From the NCBI GenBank assembly GCA_963707875.1, contig CAVPRU010000014.1, positions 558,001 through 622,000 on the forward strand: DNA of 64,000 nucleotides, given 5' to 3'. This document shows positions 8,526 to 17,766 of this stretch, piece after piece. Each line of letters starts with the position of its first letter. The stretch's first letter is position 1. The notes under the pieces were generated by a model. It did not search any database. It saw only the letters and a program-made list of their open reading frames with translations, and was not told the DNA's origin. This DNA comes from SZUA-320 sp963707875 (GTDB taxonomy: Bacteria > Gemmatimonadota > Gemmatimonadetes > Gemmatimonadales > GWC2-71-9). The position numbers were made by a program, and so were the translations under genes.

Positions 8526-11225
8526 ATGGCTACCCCCCTTCATCCTTTCGGCGCCCGGGCAACGCTTGACCTCGGCTCGGCATCGGCCACGATCTATCGG
8601 CTCGATGCCCTTGAACAGGCCGGACTGACCAGGCTCGATCGGTTGCCGTTTTCCATCCGGATCCTGCTGGAGAATACCCTGCGGCACTGCGGCCACGGGG
8701 TCGTCACCGAGGACCACGTCCGCCAGCTGGCGGCGTGGAGCCCGGAGACAGCCGGCCGGGGTGAAGTCCCGTTCATGCCGGCCCGGGTCGTTCTCCAGGA
8801 CTTTACCGGAGTCCCCTGCGTGGTGGACCTGGCGGCCATGCGGGATGCGATGGCCCGGATGGGTGGTGACCCCGATCAGATCAATCCGGTCGTCCCCTGC
8901 GACCTGGTCATCGACCATTCGGTCCAGGTCGATCACTACGGCAGTCCCGAGGCCTTCCGACTGAATGTGAGCCTCGAATTTGACCGGAACGCGGAGCGGT
9001 ATCAACTGCTCAAGTTCGCCCAGCGCGCCTTCCGGAACTTCCGGGTGGTGCCGCCCGGTACCGGGATCGTCCATCAGGTCAACCTGGAATACCTGGCCAA
9101 CGTGGTCCAGCTGCGGGAGCAGTTCGGAGCGCTGACGGCCTACCCGGACACCCTCGTCGGGACCGATTCGCATACCACCATGATCAACGGCCTCGGGGTC
9201 ATGGGCTGGGGCGTGGGGGGCATCGAGGCCGAGGCGGTCATGCTCGGCCAGCCCTACTTCATGGTGATCCCGGCGGTGGTCGGGGTGAAGCTGACCGGGC
9301 GCCTTCCGGTGGGCACCACGGCGACCGACCTCGTGCTTCGGGTCACCCAGGTGCTGCGGGCCGAGGGGGTGGTCGACAAGTTCGTGGAATTCTATGGACC
9401 GGGGCTCTCCCAGCTGGGGCTCGCCGACCGCGCGACAATCGCCAACATGGCCCCCGAGTATGGTGCCACGATGGGCTTCTTCCCGGTGGATGACGAGACC
9501 CTGAACTACCTCCGGCGCACTGGCCGAGACCGTGAGACGGTGGCCCGGGTTGAAAGCTACTGCCGGTCCCAGCGGCTGTTCCGCACCGATGCCACCCCCG
9601 ACCCCGGATTCTCCACCACCTTGACGCTCGATCTGGCGAGCATCGTCCCCAGCCTGGCCGGCCCTCGTCGACCTCAGGACCTGGTGCCGCTGACCGAGAT
9701 GACCCAGAGCTTCGCCAGCTCCCTCCCGGGCCTCCGGACAGCGCCCAGAGCCGAAGGCGGGGTAGCCACGATCGACCTCAAGCTCAACGGCAACCAGTTC
9801 ACCCTGCGAGACGGCTCGGTCGTGATAGCGGCGATCACCAGCTGCACCAACACCTCCAACCCGTCGGTCATGCTGGGTGCGGCCCTGCTGGCCCGGAACG
9901 CCCGGCGGCGGGGCCTCAACCGACAGCCCTGGGTCAAGACGAGCATGGCGCCCGGCAGTCGGGTGGTCACCGCCTACCTGGCCGCGGCTGGGCTGCAGGA
10001 TGACCTTGACGCCATCGGCTTCCAGACGGTGGGCTATGGCTGCACCACCTGCATCGGCAACTCGGGGCCGCTCCCGACCCCGATCGGCAAGGCCATCGAG
10101 GATCAGGGCCTGGTCGCCGTGGCGGTGCTGAGCGGCAACCGGAACTTCGAGGCCCGGATCCACCCCCTGGTCCGCGCCAACTACCTTGCCTCCCCCATGC
10201 TGGTCGTGGCCTACGCCCTGACCGGCCGAGTCGACGTCGACCTCAACACCGATCCCCTCGGGGTGGGGACCGACGGGCAACCGGTCTACCTGAGGGAGAT
10301 CTGGCCCTCGGCGGAGGAGATCAACGCGACCATGGCGTCCTCCCTCCGGCCCGAACAGTTCGAGACCCAGTACGCCTCGGTATTCGACGGGGACGAGGAG
10401 TGGAAGGCCCTCGCCGTCCCGCCGGGGAGCCGATTTGCCTGGGAGGCCTCCTCGACCTACGTCCAGGAACCACCGTTCTTCGTGGACCTCCCCCGCCAGC
10501 CCCCCGCTCCGACCGACATCGCCAACGCCAGAGTCCTGGTGGTGGCGGGCGACAGCGTCACGACCGACCATATCTCCCCGGCCGGGGCGATTCCCAAGCA
10601 CGGGCCGGCGGCGGCCTTCCTCCGGGATCGAGGGGTGGAGCAGGTCGACTGGAACACCTTCGGCGCCCGGCGCGGCAACCATGAGGTGATGATGCGGGGG
10701 ACCTTCGGCAATGTCCGCCTCAAGAACCAGCTGGTGCCAGGCAAGGAGGGCAACTGGACGGAGCACCTGCCCTCGGGGGACGTGATCTCGATCTATGATG
10801 CCGCCATGCGGTATCAGGCTGACCATACCCCGTTGCTGGTTCTGGCCGGGAAGGAATACGGCACGGGCTCCAGTCGGGACTGGGCCGCCAAGGGCACCGC
10901 CCTGCTGGGGGTGCGCGCCGTCCTGGCCGAGAGCTACGAGCGGATCCACCGGAGCAATCTGGTCGGGATGGGGGTCCTCCCCCTCAGCTACCAGCCCGGG
11001 GTCACCCGGAGCAGCCTCGGTCTCACCGGGCGGGAGACTTTTTCGATTGCAGGGATCGCTGGCGGTGTCACCCCGGGAGGGACGGTCGAGGTCCGGGCCA
11101 CCGCCGAAGACGGCTCCGTGAAGTCCTTCCAGGCGGTGGTTCGGCTCAACTCACCGGTCGAGGTCGAGTACTACGAGCACGGCGGGATTCTGTCCCGGGT
11201 GCTCCGGTTGTTCCTCGACGGGTAG
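8526..11225 (+). CDS. acnA: Aconitate hydratase (AcnA type)
   Basis: 899 residues, the usual length for AcnA/IRP-type aconitases. It interconverts citrate and isocitrate in the TCA cycle using a [4Fe-4S] cluster. Cluster ligands are visible in ITSCTNTSNPSVMLGAA and GYGCTTCIGNSGPL; substrate-binding motifs include GTDSHTTMINGLG and, in the swivel domain, KEYGTGSSRDWAAKGT. Translation starts at ATG 8526; no strong ribosome binding site precedes it. Monocistronic, with a hairpin terminator shared with the convergent sigma-factor gene. Confidence 0.96.
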   Translation: MATPLHPFGARATLDLGSASATIYRLDALEQAGLTRLDRLPFSIRILLENTLRHCGHGVVTEDHVRQLAAWSPETAGRGEVPFMPARVVLQDFTGVPCVVDLAAMRDAMARMGGDPDQINPVVPCDLVIDHSVQVDHYGSPEAFRLNVSLEFDRNAERYQLLKFAQRAFRNFRVVPPGTGIVHQVNLEYLANVVQLREQFGALTAYPDTLVGTDSHTTMINGLGVMGWGVGGIEAEAVMLGQPYFMVIPAVVGVKLTGRLPVGTTATDLVLRVTQVLRAEGVVDKFVEFYGPGLSQLGLADRATIANMAPEYGATMGFFPVDDETLNYLRRTGRDRETVARVESYCRSQRLFRTDATPDPGFSTTLTLDLASIVPSLAGPRRPQDLVPLTEMTQSFASSLPGLRTAPRAEGGVATIDLKLNGNQFTLRDGSVVIAAITSCTNTSNPSVMLGAALLARNARRRGLNRQPWVKTSMAPGSRVVTAYLAAAGLQDDLDAIGFQTVGYGCTTCIGNSGPLPTPIGKAIEDQGLVAVAVLSGNRNFEARIHPLVRANYLASPMLVVAYALTGRVDVDLNTDPLGVGTDGQPVYLREIWPSAEEINATMASSLRPEQFETQYASVFDGDEEWKALAVPPGSRFAWEASSTYVQEPPFFVDLPRQPPAPTDIANARVLVVAGDSVTTDHISPAGAIPKHGPAAAFLRDRGVEQVDWNTFGARRGNHEVMMRGTFGNVRLKNQLVPGKEGNWTEHLPSGDVISIYDAAMRYQADHTPLLVLAGKEYGTGSSRDWAAKGTALLGVRAVLAESYERIHRSNLVGMGVLPLSYQPGVTRSSLGLTGRETFSIAGIAGGVTPGGTVEVRATAEDGSVKSFQAVVRLNSPVEVEYYEHGGILSRVLRLFLDG

Positions 11226-11253
11226 CCCGCCACCAAGGACCGCCGGACAAGAA

Positions 11254-11285
11254 AAGCGGGCCCCCGGAGAACCGAGGACCCGCTT
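11254..11285. terminator. Hairpin terminator between acnA and the sigma-factor gene
   Basis: AAGCGGG (11254-11260) pairs with CCCGCTT (11279-11285) around an inner imperfect CCGG/CCGAGG stem; TTGGGTTTGTT follows on the plus strand and an A-rich stretch flanks the other side, so it can serve both convergent genes. Confidence 0.65.
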
Positions 11286-11307
11286 GGGTTTGTTCCGCTG
11301 CCGATGA

Positions 11308-12201
11308 TCAGGCGACCAGGTCCTTGAGACGCTCGCCGGTCTCGCCTTCCCGAAGCCGGAGCAGCGCCCGATCCCGGAGCTGGCGAATCCGCTCGCGGGT
11401 AACGCCCATCATCCGGCCAATCTCCTCCAGGGTCCGGCTGTTGCCGTCCTCGAGCCCGAAATAGAGCTTGAGCACCTTGGCATCCCGAGGGGGGAGCACG
11501 GCCAGGGCCGCCTCAATGTCCGCTGTCTGGCTGTTGGCCATGGCGGAGCTGTCGGTGCCTTCCTGATCGGCGGCGGAGAACCGCTCCATCCGCTCGTTGC
11601 CGTCACCATCCCGGGTGGGATGGTCGAGCCGAACCGCCTCGGTGTTGAGGGCGCTCAGCGACCGCACCGCCTCGACCGTAAGACCGGTGGCGCGGGCCAG
11701 TTCCTCGGTGGTGGGCATCCGGCCCAGTCGCTCCTTGAGGAGCGTCGTGGTCCGGCCCAGCCGGCTGAGGTCAGCGGTCCGGTTGAGCGGAACCCGCACC
11801 GGGCGACCGTGCCGGGCAATGGCGGCCTGAACCGCCTGCCGGATCCACCACACGGCATAGGAGATGAACTTGACGCCCCGATCGGGATCGAACTTGCGGG
11901 CCGCCGTCATCAGTCCCAGGTTGCCTTCGCCGATCAGATCGACCAGCGGGACCCCCCGGTTCTGGAACTTCTTGGCAACCGAGACGACGAAACGCACGTT
12001 GTGCCGAGCCAGCCGTTCCTGCGCCACGATACTGCCGCGGAACGCCTTGCGGGCCAACTCGATCTCCTCGTCCCGAGTCAGCAGGGGGACCCGGCTGATC
12101 TCGTCGAGGTAGAGGTCCAGGCTTTCCCGGCCTTCATCTACCGCTTTGGCAATCTGCGCCGGACGAACGGCGCGACGCTTCCGGCGAGTTGTTACGCTCA
12201 C
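11308..12201 (-). CDS. RNA polymerase sigma factor, sigma-70 (RpoD/group 2 type)
   Basis: 297 residues with region 1.2 (LYLDEISRVPLLTRDEEIE), complete region 2 (VKFISYAVWWIRQAV), region 3 and region 4 (TLEEIGRMMGVTRERIRQL). It lacks the long acidic N-terminus and non-conserved insert of a full RpoD, so it is either the compact primary sigma of this lineage or a group 2 factor. GTG start at 12201 is preceded by AAAGGAGG at 8-nt spacing. A near-consensus promoter sits 85 nt upstream. Ends at the terminator shared with acnA. Confidence 0.93.
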   Translation of the reverse strand: MSVTTRRKRRAVRPAQIAKAVDEGRESLDLYLDEISRVPLLTRDEEIELARKAFRGSIVAQERLARHNVRFVVSVAKKFQNRGVPLVDLIGEGNLGLMTAARKFDPDRGVKFISYAVWWIRQAVQAAIARHGRPVRVPLNRTADLSRLGRTTTLLKERLGRMPTTEELARATGLTVEAVRSLSALNTEAVRLDHPTRDGDGNERMERFSAADQEGTDSSAMANSQTADIEAALAVLPPRDAKVLKLYFGLEDGNSRTLEEIGRMMGVTRERIRQLRDRALLRLREGETGERLKDLVA

Positions 12202-12285
12202 GCGGCCTGCCTCCTTTGGTCAAGCGGATCCGGCACTACCCTGTCGGAATCACGCAAAGAGCATCAAAACCAGCACAGACGGGGC

Positions 12286-12314
12286 AATATACCACCTAAA
12301 AGGCCATTTTTCAA
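12286..12314 (-). promoter_or_regulatory. Promoter of the sigma-factor gene
   Basis: On the minus strand: -35 TTGAAA (12309-12314), 17-nt spacer, -10 TATATT (12286-12291). Predicted start near 12279 gives a leader of about 78 nt before the GTG codon. Among the clearest sigma-70 promoters in the window. Confidence 0.75.
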
Positions 12315-12359
12315 TGGTTTAGGTAAGTCCATCGGCCAGTTGACGTTGCGGTCACGACC

Positions 12360-12387
12360 GAGATTTCTGCCAGTATGGCAGATTCTC
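12360..12387. repeat. Extended inverted repeat upstream of the sigma-factor promoter
   Basis: TCTGCCA (12366-12372), spacer GTA, TGGCAGA (12376-12382), flanked by GAGA and TCTC. It lies about 50 bp upstream of the sigma -35 box and 90 bp after the preceding lipoprotein gene. No T-run follows on the minus strand, so an operator is as likely as a terminator. The rest of the 12202-12476 gap shows nothing else beyond the promoter. Confidence 0.55.
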
Positions 12388-12476
12388 CGTGACCACTGGT
12401 GGCGCCTCCGAGCGGCTTCGGGCCAACCCGAGACCCGCCAAGGAGACGGCGTTGCAGGGCCCGCTTGCACGCCTGT

Positions 12477-13862
12477 TCAGCGCCGAGGAATCAGCACCCA
12501 GCTGGCGCTCGACATCGAGCAGCCGTCGGTGGCCGAGCCCGCCCAGCGGCCCAGGTCCTCATCCAGGGTGAAGGTATTCCCCGCCCAGCAGGACGGCATC
12601 AGCGTCAGTCCCGCAACCATGTGGGGGATGTCGAACGGTTTGTCGTCGGGATCCTTGGGAATGCACCGGGCCCGACTCTCCACCGGGAAGACATAGGCCA
12701 GGGTGTAGCCCCCGTCCCGGTCCACCTGGAGCAGGGTGGTCGATCCCGTGTCGAATCGCTGGGACGGGTTGGCCAGTCGGCAGAGGGCCTCCCCGATGTC
12801 GATCTCGGACCGCACGCTCGCGGTGCCCCGGAAGGCGTAGAACCGGGACTGCCCGCCGGACTTGAGGTAGAGTTCGCCCTCGATTCGCCCCTTGAACTCC
12901 AACCCGGGCCTCTGGCTGGTGTGGTCCACCGACAGGGTGTAGTCACCCGGCCCGAGGATCTCGACTTCGGCCAGGACGATCTGGGCGGCCCCACCGCCCT
13001 CGACCCGCACCTGGACGATGACTGGATTGGGGCTCGGGACCCGGTCCGGCGCAGTGTAGCGTCCGCGCTGGTCCACCGACCCGGCGGTGGCCGACCATTT
13101 CGTGAGGTGGTAGAGGTTGATGTCCGCGGCGCACTCGTATTGCGGCTCGGCCTCGCCCGCGGTCCACCCGACGGCATGGCAGGTCCGGAATTCGAAGCTG
13201 GTGGACTCCCCGGGCTTGAGCGAGGTCCGGGTGGGCGCCAGACCGAAGAGAACCACCGGCGCCCAGTCGCTGAAGTGCCTCGCCTCGATGGTGAACATGC
13301 TGCCGAACAGCCCGATCGTGGGAATCCCCGCCAGCCTCCAGATGCCGTCTTCACCCTGGGTTGCCACCCGCACGCGTTCCGGAGCGGCCTGGCCCAGTTC
13401 CTCTTCTCCCAGTGTCACTTTGATCCTGGCCGGCCGGGAGAGGGTGACCTGCGGTTCCACCCGATAGCCGGCGCCGAAGCCCCCGGGCGCGGTGTTGGCG
13501 ATGACGGTCACCGTGAAATCGGTCTCGTCTTCGAGGGCGCCCTCGGGGATGATGGCTTCGAACCGGAAGTCGCTGGTAGAAATCGAGCCGCCCTCGGGAC
13601 CGATTGTCTCGGTCACGATCTCCCCGGCCACGGAGCCGACCGGCATGGCCACGGCGACCGGTGCCCGGGCAGGCTCGCCGGGAAACCAGCCTTCGCCGGG
13701 CCCTCGGCCGATACCGGCTTCCCCTCCCCCGCCGGCATCAATTCCCCCGCCGGCCTCCCGGCCGACGGGGGCGTCACCTCCCCCACCGGCCCCGCTCCCA
13801 CACCCCCCGAGCACCAGCACCACCAACACCGACCGGAACACCCGCCACCCGTGGTGCGACAC
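12477..13862 (-). CDS. Lipoprotein with a ZU5-like domain, unknown function
   Basis: 461 residues. The GTG start at 13862 was chosen because GGAAGGAGG lies just upstream and the sequence gives a signal peptide ending in a lipobox (VLVLGGC). A glycine-rich linker follows, then GPEGGSISTSDFRFEAIIPE, typical of ZU5-like domains, at about residues 85-160. The rest is beta-rich, with several cysteines, and is not recognised. Probably surface or periplasmic and lipid-anchored. It lies 48 nt after pntB on the same strand and may be transcribed with it, but nothing links it functionally to transhydrogenase. Confidence 0.75.
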   Translation of the reverse strand: MSHHGWRVFRSVLVVLVLGGCGSGAGGGGDAPVGREAGGGIDAGGGGEAGIGRGPGEGWFPGEPARAPVAVAMPVGSVAGEIVTETIGPEGGSISTSDFRFEAIIPEGALEDETDFTVTVIANTAPGGFGAGYRVEPQVTLSRPARIKVTLGEEELGQAAPERVRVATQGEDGIWRLAGIPTIGLFGSMFTIEARHFSDWAPVVLFGLAPTRTSLKPGESTSFEFRTCHAVGWTAGEAEPQYECAADINLYHLTKWSATAGSVDQRGRYTAPDRVPSPNPVIVQVRVEGGGAAQIVLAEVEILGPGDYTLSVDHTSQRPGLEFKGRIEGELYLKSGGQSRFYAFRGTASVRSEIDIGEALCRLANPSQRFDTGSTTLLQVDRDGGYTLAYVFPVESRARCIPKDPDDKPFDIPHMVAGLTLMPSCWAGNTFTLDEDLGRWAGSATDGCSMSSASWVLIPRR

Positions 13863-13910
13863 GACAGCCTCCTTCCCGAATCCCGAAGGACCCAACCCGC
13901 CGAGGCCCGG

Positions 13911-15296
13911 TTACCGGGACTTCAGTTCCGACACCAGCGCGCTCAGGCTCTTCTTGGCATCACCAAACAGCATCGACGTCTTGGGATTGAAGAACAGCTC
14001 ATTCTCGATTCCCGCGAACCCGGCCCCCATCCCGCGCTTCAGTACGATGATGCTCCGCGCGGAATCGACATTGAGGATCGGCATCCCGTAGATCGGGCTG
14101 CCGGGATCGGTCCGGGCAGCCGGGTTGACCACATCGTTGGCCCCGATGACGAGGACCACGTCGGTTCGCTCGAACTCCGGATTGATGTCATCCATGTCGA
14201 CCAGTTTGTCGTACGGGACGTTGGCTTCCGCCAGCAGCACGTTCATGTGTCCGGGCATCCGGCCGGCCACCGGATGAATCGCGTACTTGACCGTCCCGCC
14301 CTTCTTCTCCACCAGGTCCGCCATCTCCCGGACGATGTGCTGGGCCTGGGCCACGGCCAGCCCGTAGCCGGGGACCACGATGACCGACTGGGCGTAGCTC
14401 AGCTGGATCGCGACGTCATCGGCGGTGGTCTGCTTGACACTGAGCCCCTCGGCGGACTTGCTGGACACCTGGGCGGTCGCCCCGAACGCCCCGAACAGGA
14501 CGTTGGCGAGCGATCGGTTCATCGCCTTGCACATGATCTGGCTGAGGATGATCCCGGAGGATCCCACCAGGGCGCCGGCGATGATCAGCACCTCGTTCCG
14601 GATCACGAACCCCGTCATGGCGGCCGCGATCCCCGAGTAGCTGTTGAGCAGGGAGATCACCACCGGCATGTCCGCCCCGCCGATCGGGATCACCAGGGTG
14701 ACGCCCATGATCAGAGCGATCACGAGCAGCACGTAGAACGGCCAGAGCACCGACTCCGGGAGCGAGACCTGATACGCCGCGGCTCCGACCGCCGCCAGAA
14801 AGAGCAGGCCGTTGAGGGTCTTCTGGAACGGGAAGGTGATGGCCCGCCCCGACATGACTTCCTGCAGTTTGGCCCAGGCGATCAGACTGCCCGAAAGGGT
14901 CACCGCGCCGATCATGATGGCGATCTGCATGGTGATGGCCACGTCGAGCGGGAGGTGCTCGTTCAGCAGGTCCGACTTGAGAAACTCGGCCGCCCCGACC
15001 ACCAGCGACGCACCGCCGCCGAACCCGTTGAGCAGAGCCACCATCTGCGGCATCCCGGTCATCTGAACGGTCCGCGCCATCCAGATCCCGATCGCCGCCC
15101 CCGTCACCACGCCCGCAACGATCACCGGGAAGGAGACGATCTGGCGGTCGAACAGGGTGATTACTACGGCGAGCAGCATCCCGACCGAGGAGATCCGGTT
15201 CCCCTTGACGGCGGTCTCGGGACTGGAGAGCCACCGCAGGCCCAGGATGAAAAGGACTGCGGCCACCAGGTAGAGCAGCGGGACGAAGTCGGTCAT
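13911..15296 (-). CDS. pntB: NAD(P) transhydrogenase subunit beta
   Basis: 461 residues. The N-terminal half has about nine membrane segments (VPLLYLVAAVLFILGLRWLS onward). The C-terminal domain III binds NADP(H): GYGLAVAQAQHIVREMADL, HPVAGRMPGHMNVLLAEANV, IGANDVVNPAARTDPGSPIY and GMGAGFAGIENELFF. With the alpha subunits it couples proton flow to hydride transfer from NADH to NADP+. It overlaps the pntAB stop by 4 nt (ATGA at 15293-15296), confirming an operon. Confidence 0.96.
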   Translation of the reverse strand: MTDFVPLLYLVAAVLFILGLRWLSSPETAVKGNRISSVGMLLAVVITLFDRQIVSFPVIVAGVVTGAAIGIWMARTVQMTGMPQMVALLNGFGGGASLVVGAAEFLKSDLLNEHLPLDVAITMQIAIMIGAVTLSGSLIAWAKLQEVMSGRAITFPFQKTLNGLLFLAAVGAAAYQVSLPESVLWPFYVLLVIALIMGVTLVIPIGGADMPVVISLLNSYSGIAAAMTGFVIRNEVLIIAGALVGSSGIILSQIMCKAMNRSLANVLFGAFGATAQVSSKSAEGLSVKQTTADDVAIQLSYAQSVIVVPGYGLAVAQAQHIVREMADLVEKKGGTVKYAIHPVAGRMPGHMNVLLAEANVPYDKLVDMDDINPEFERTDVVLVIGANDVVNPAARTDPGSPIYGMPILNVDSARSIIVLKRGMGAGFAGIENELFFNPKTSMLFGDAKKSLSALVSELKSR

Positions 15297-15589
15297 CGGC
15301 CGGCCTCCGGCTTCCGCTTGAACATCTGGAGCATCCGGTCCGTCACCAGGTAGCCGCCCGCCACGTTGATCATGGCGAGCACCGCCGCCAGGAACCCCAG
15401 CACCTGGGAAATCCAGCCATGGCCGCCCCCGGCGACGATCAGGGCCCCGACGATCGTGATCCCCGAGATCGCGTTGGCGCCGGACATCAGCGGGGTGTGG
15501 AGGGTCGAGGGGACCCGATTGATCAGGGCCACGCCGAGAAAGGTGGCCAGGGTGAAGATGACGATGCTGTTGATCAGTACCGCGAGCAC
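15293..15589 (-). CDS. pntAB: NAD(P) transhydrogenase subunit alpha, membrane part
   Basis: 98 residues from the GTG at 15589, preceded by GGGAGG at 5-nt spacing. It has three to four membrane segments (INSIVIFTLATFLGVALINR, ANAISGITIVGALIVAGG, VLGFLAAVLAMINVAGGYLV), the split alpha-2 (PntAB) form in which domain II is separate from the soluble NAD-binding domain. The start codon lies 2 nt after the stop of pntAA (15592-15594). An in-frame upstream extension runs into pntAA and is not coding for this subunit. Confidence 0.92.
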   Translation of the reverse strand: MLAVLINSIVIFTLATFLGVALINRVPSTLHTPLMSGANAISGITIVGALIVAGGGHGWISQVLGFLAAVLAMINVAGGYLVTDRMLQMFKRKPEAGR

Positions 15590-15591
15590 GG

Positions 15592-16699
15592 CTACCTCCC
15601 GGTGCGGACCTGGCCGGCGTGCGTCACGCACATCGGCCCGGTGATGGGGTCATCGAGATCGAGGGTGAGCTGGCCGTCCTTGACGACGTACTCGAGGAAG
15701 GTCTGCAGGTTCTTGCTGTACATCACGCTGGCGTGCTGGGAGATGTCGCTCGGCAGGTTGAGCGGGCCGAGGATCGTGACCCCATGCGACCCGGACCGTC
15801 TCGCCGGCTCGGGTCAGGGCGCAGTTGCCACCCCCCTCCGCCGCGAGATCGACGATCACCGAACCGGGGCGCATCGACGCCACCATCGCTTCGCTGATGA
15901 TCCGCGGGGCCGGCCGCCCGGGGATCTGGGCGGTGGTGATGACCAGGTCCATCCCCTTGAGGTGCTCCGCCGACCGCTGCGTTGGCCTCGGGCCTGCTGG
16001 TCCTGGTCGAGTTCCCTGGCGTATCCGCTCGCCGCCTCGGCGGCCACGCTCCGGCACCTCCACGAAGGAGGCCCCCAGACTCTGGACCTGTTCCTTGACC
16101 ACGGGCCGGACGTCGAACGCGGAGACGACCGCCCCGAGCCGTCGGGCGGTGGCGATGGCCTGGAGCCCGGCCACCCCCGCCCCGATCACGAAGGCCTTGC
16201 CCGGCGGAATGGTCCCGGCGGCCGTGGTCAGCATCGGCAGCAGTCGACTCAGGTGAGACGCCCCGAGCAGGACCGCCTGGTAGCCCGCCACCGTCGCCTG
16301 GGAACTGAGCACGTCCATGCTCTGCGCCTTGGTGGTCCGAGGCACCAGTTCCATCGCAAAGGCGCTTACCTGCCGATCCGCCAGCTGGCGGAGCAGCTCC
16401 TCACTGTCGGACGGGTTGAGCAACGCTACCAGCATGGTGCCCTGGCGAAGGCGCGCCACCTCGGCCTGGCTGGGGCGCTGCACCTTCAGCAGGATGTCGG
16501 AGGAGCCGTACACCTCATCCACCGAGGCGACGACCGCCCCAGCGGCCGCGTAGTCCTGGTCCGGAATGAAGGCCGGCGCTCCCGCCCCGGACTCGACGAC
16601 GGTCTCGAGGCCGATCTTGCTCAGGCGGATGATGGCCGAAGGCACGAGAGCAACCCGGCATTCACCAGCCGCGGTTTCCCTCGGGACACCGATACGCAT
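15592..16699 (-). CDS. pntAA: NAD(P) transhydrogenase subunit alpha, NAD-binding part; three frameshifts
   Basis: Domain I of transhydrogenase: N-terminus MRIGVPRETAAGECRVALVP, NAD-binding GAGVAGLQAIATARRLGA and the conserved GSVIVDLAAEGGGNC. The frame breaks near 16050-16057 (SVAAEAASGYARELDQDQ in another frame), returns near 15970-15990, and breaks again near 15795, after which HGVTILGPLNLPSDISQHAS reads through to TAG at 15592. Every segment is normal domain I sequence and the joined length (about 369) is right, so the shifts are probably sequence errors. AAAGGAG precedes the ATG at 16699. First gene of pntAA-pntAB-pntB. Confidence 0.88.
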
Positions 16700-16808
16700 C
16701 GGAACTCCTTTCGCCGAGAATCAGAACGGGGAGCCGACAATCTAGCTATCCCCGCCCGGCCAGGCGAGTAGACGAGAGCCCGTTTGGTGAATACTCTCCT
16801 AACCAATC

Positions 16809-17766
16809 ATGAAGAACTCCGGAGACCCCGTTCCCGCCGTGACGCGAGCCACCGCCTTCGCTCCGGGATCGATCGGCAATCTCGGCCCTGGTCTCGATAT
16901 TCTCGGACTGGCGGTCGAGCGGCGCTGGCGACACGGTCGTGGCGGAGCGGGCGGTCAGCCCGGGCCTGGTCATCACCGAAAGCGGCCATCCCGATCTCCC
17001 CACCGACCCGACCCGGAACACGGTGGGGCTCGCGGCGGCGGCCGTCCGTCGGATGGCAGGCCGGACCGACGTCGGGGTCACGCTCAGCGTCACCAAAGGC
17101 CTCCCGCTGGCCGGCGGCCAGGGCGGGAGCGCGGCCTCGGCGGCGGCCGGGGCTGGGGCCATGAACGCGCTTCTGGGACAGCCGCTCACCCCCCAGCAGC
17201 TCATCCTGGCGGCCCTGGAGGCGGAATCGGTGGTCGCCGGTCGCCACCTCGACAACATCGCCCCCTCGGTGCTCGGCGGGCTGGTGCTGATCCGCTCGGC
17301 CGACCCCCTCGAGCTGGTGAGGGTTCCGGTGCCGGAAGGTCTGCACGCGATCCTGGTGCGGCCCCATATGCAGCTGCTCACCGTCGAAGGCCGCCGAGTG
17401 CTCCCTCCGCAGATCAGCCTGGAGGTCGCCCTGCACCAGGCCGCCCAGGTCGCCGCCATTGTGGCCGCCGCATGGGCCGGAGACCTCGAGCTTCTGGGCC
17501 GGGCCATCGACGACCGGATCGCGGAGCCGGCCCGGGCACCTCTGCTCCCCGGATTCCCCGAAGCCAAGGCGGCCGCGTCAGGGGCGGGCGCGCTGGGATG
17601 CTCCATCTCGGGGAGCGGACCGACCGTCTTTGCGCTGGCCGATGGGCGCCCCGCTGCCGCTGCGATCGCGGAGGCCATGGTGGCGGCCTATGCCGCGGTC
17701 GGGCTGGAGAGCGACTTCCGGATTGCCACCCCCGACCGGCAGGGTCTGCGTCTGGAGACCCGATGA
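16809..17766 (+). CDS. thrB: Homoserine kinase, one frameshift
   Basis: GHMP-family kinase that phosphorylates homoserine in threonine synthesis. The N-terminus (FAPGSIGNLGPGLDILGLAVE) is in one frame up to about 16920; from about 16930 the protein continues one base out of register (AGDTVVAERAVSPG onward). The ATP-binding GHMP loop is GLPLAGGQGGSAASAAAG and the C-terminal motif is GALGCSISGSGPTVFAL. The total of 958 nt is one base too many for a 318-residue protein, consistent with a single inserted base around CGGCGCTGG. Its stop overlaps the thrC start (ATGA), so the two are translationally coupled. Confidence 0.88.

Noticed and set aside
8142..10949. Long open frame antisense to aconitase (similarly 12399-15353, 19634-22384, 31197-34466, 51488-54349)
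   Set aside because: GC-rich third codon positions create long antisense frames. The translations are Gly/Pro/Arg/His-rich, carry no domains, and each lies opposite a well-identified protein. Only the last 324 nt of the first one (DUF971) are real.
15592..16699. pntAA frameshifts as programmed recoding
   Set aside because: Three shifts in one gene plus similar ones in seven others, without slippery heptamers or conserved signals, point to sequencing error.
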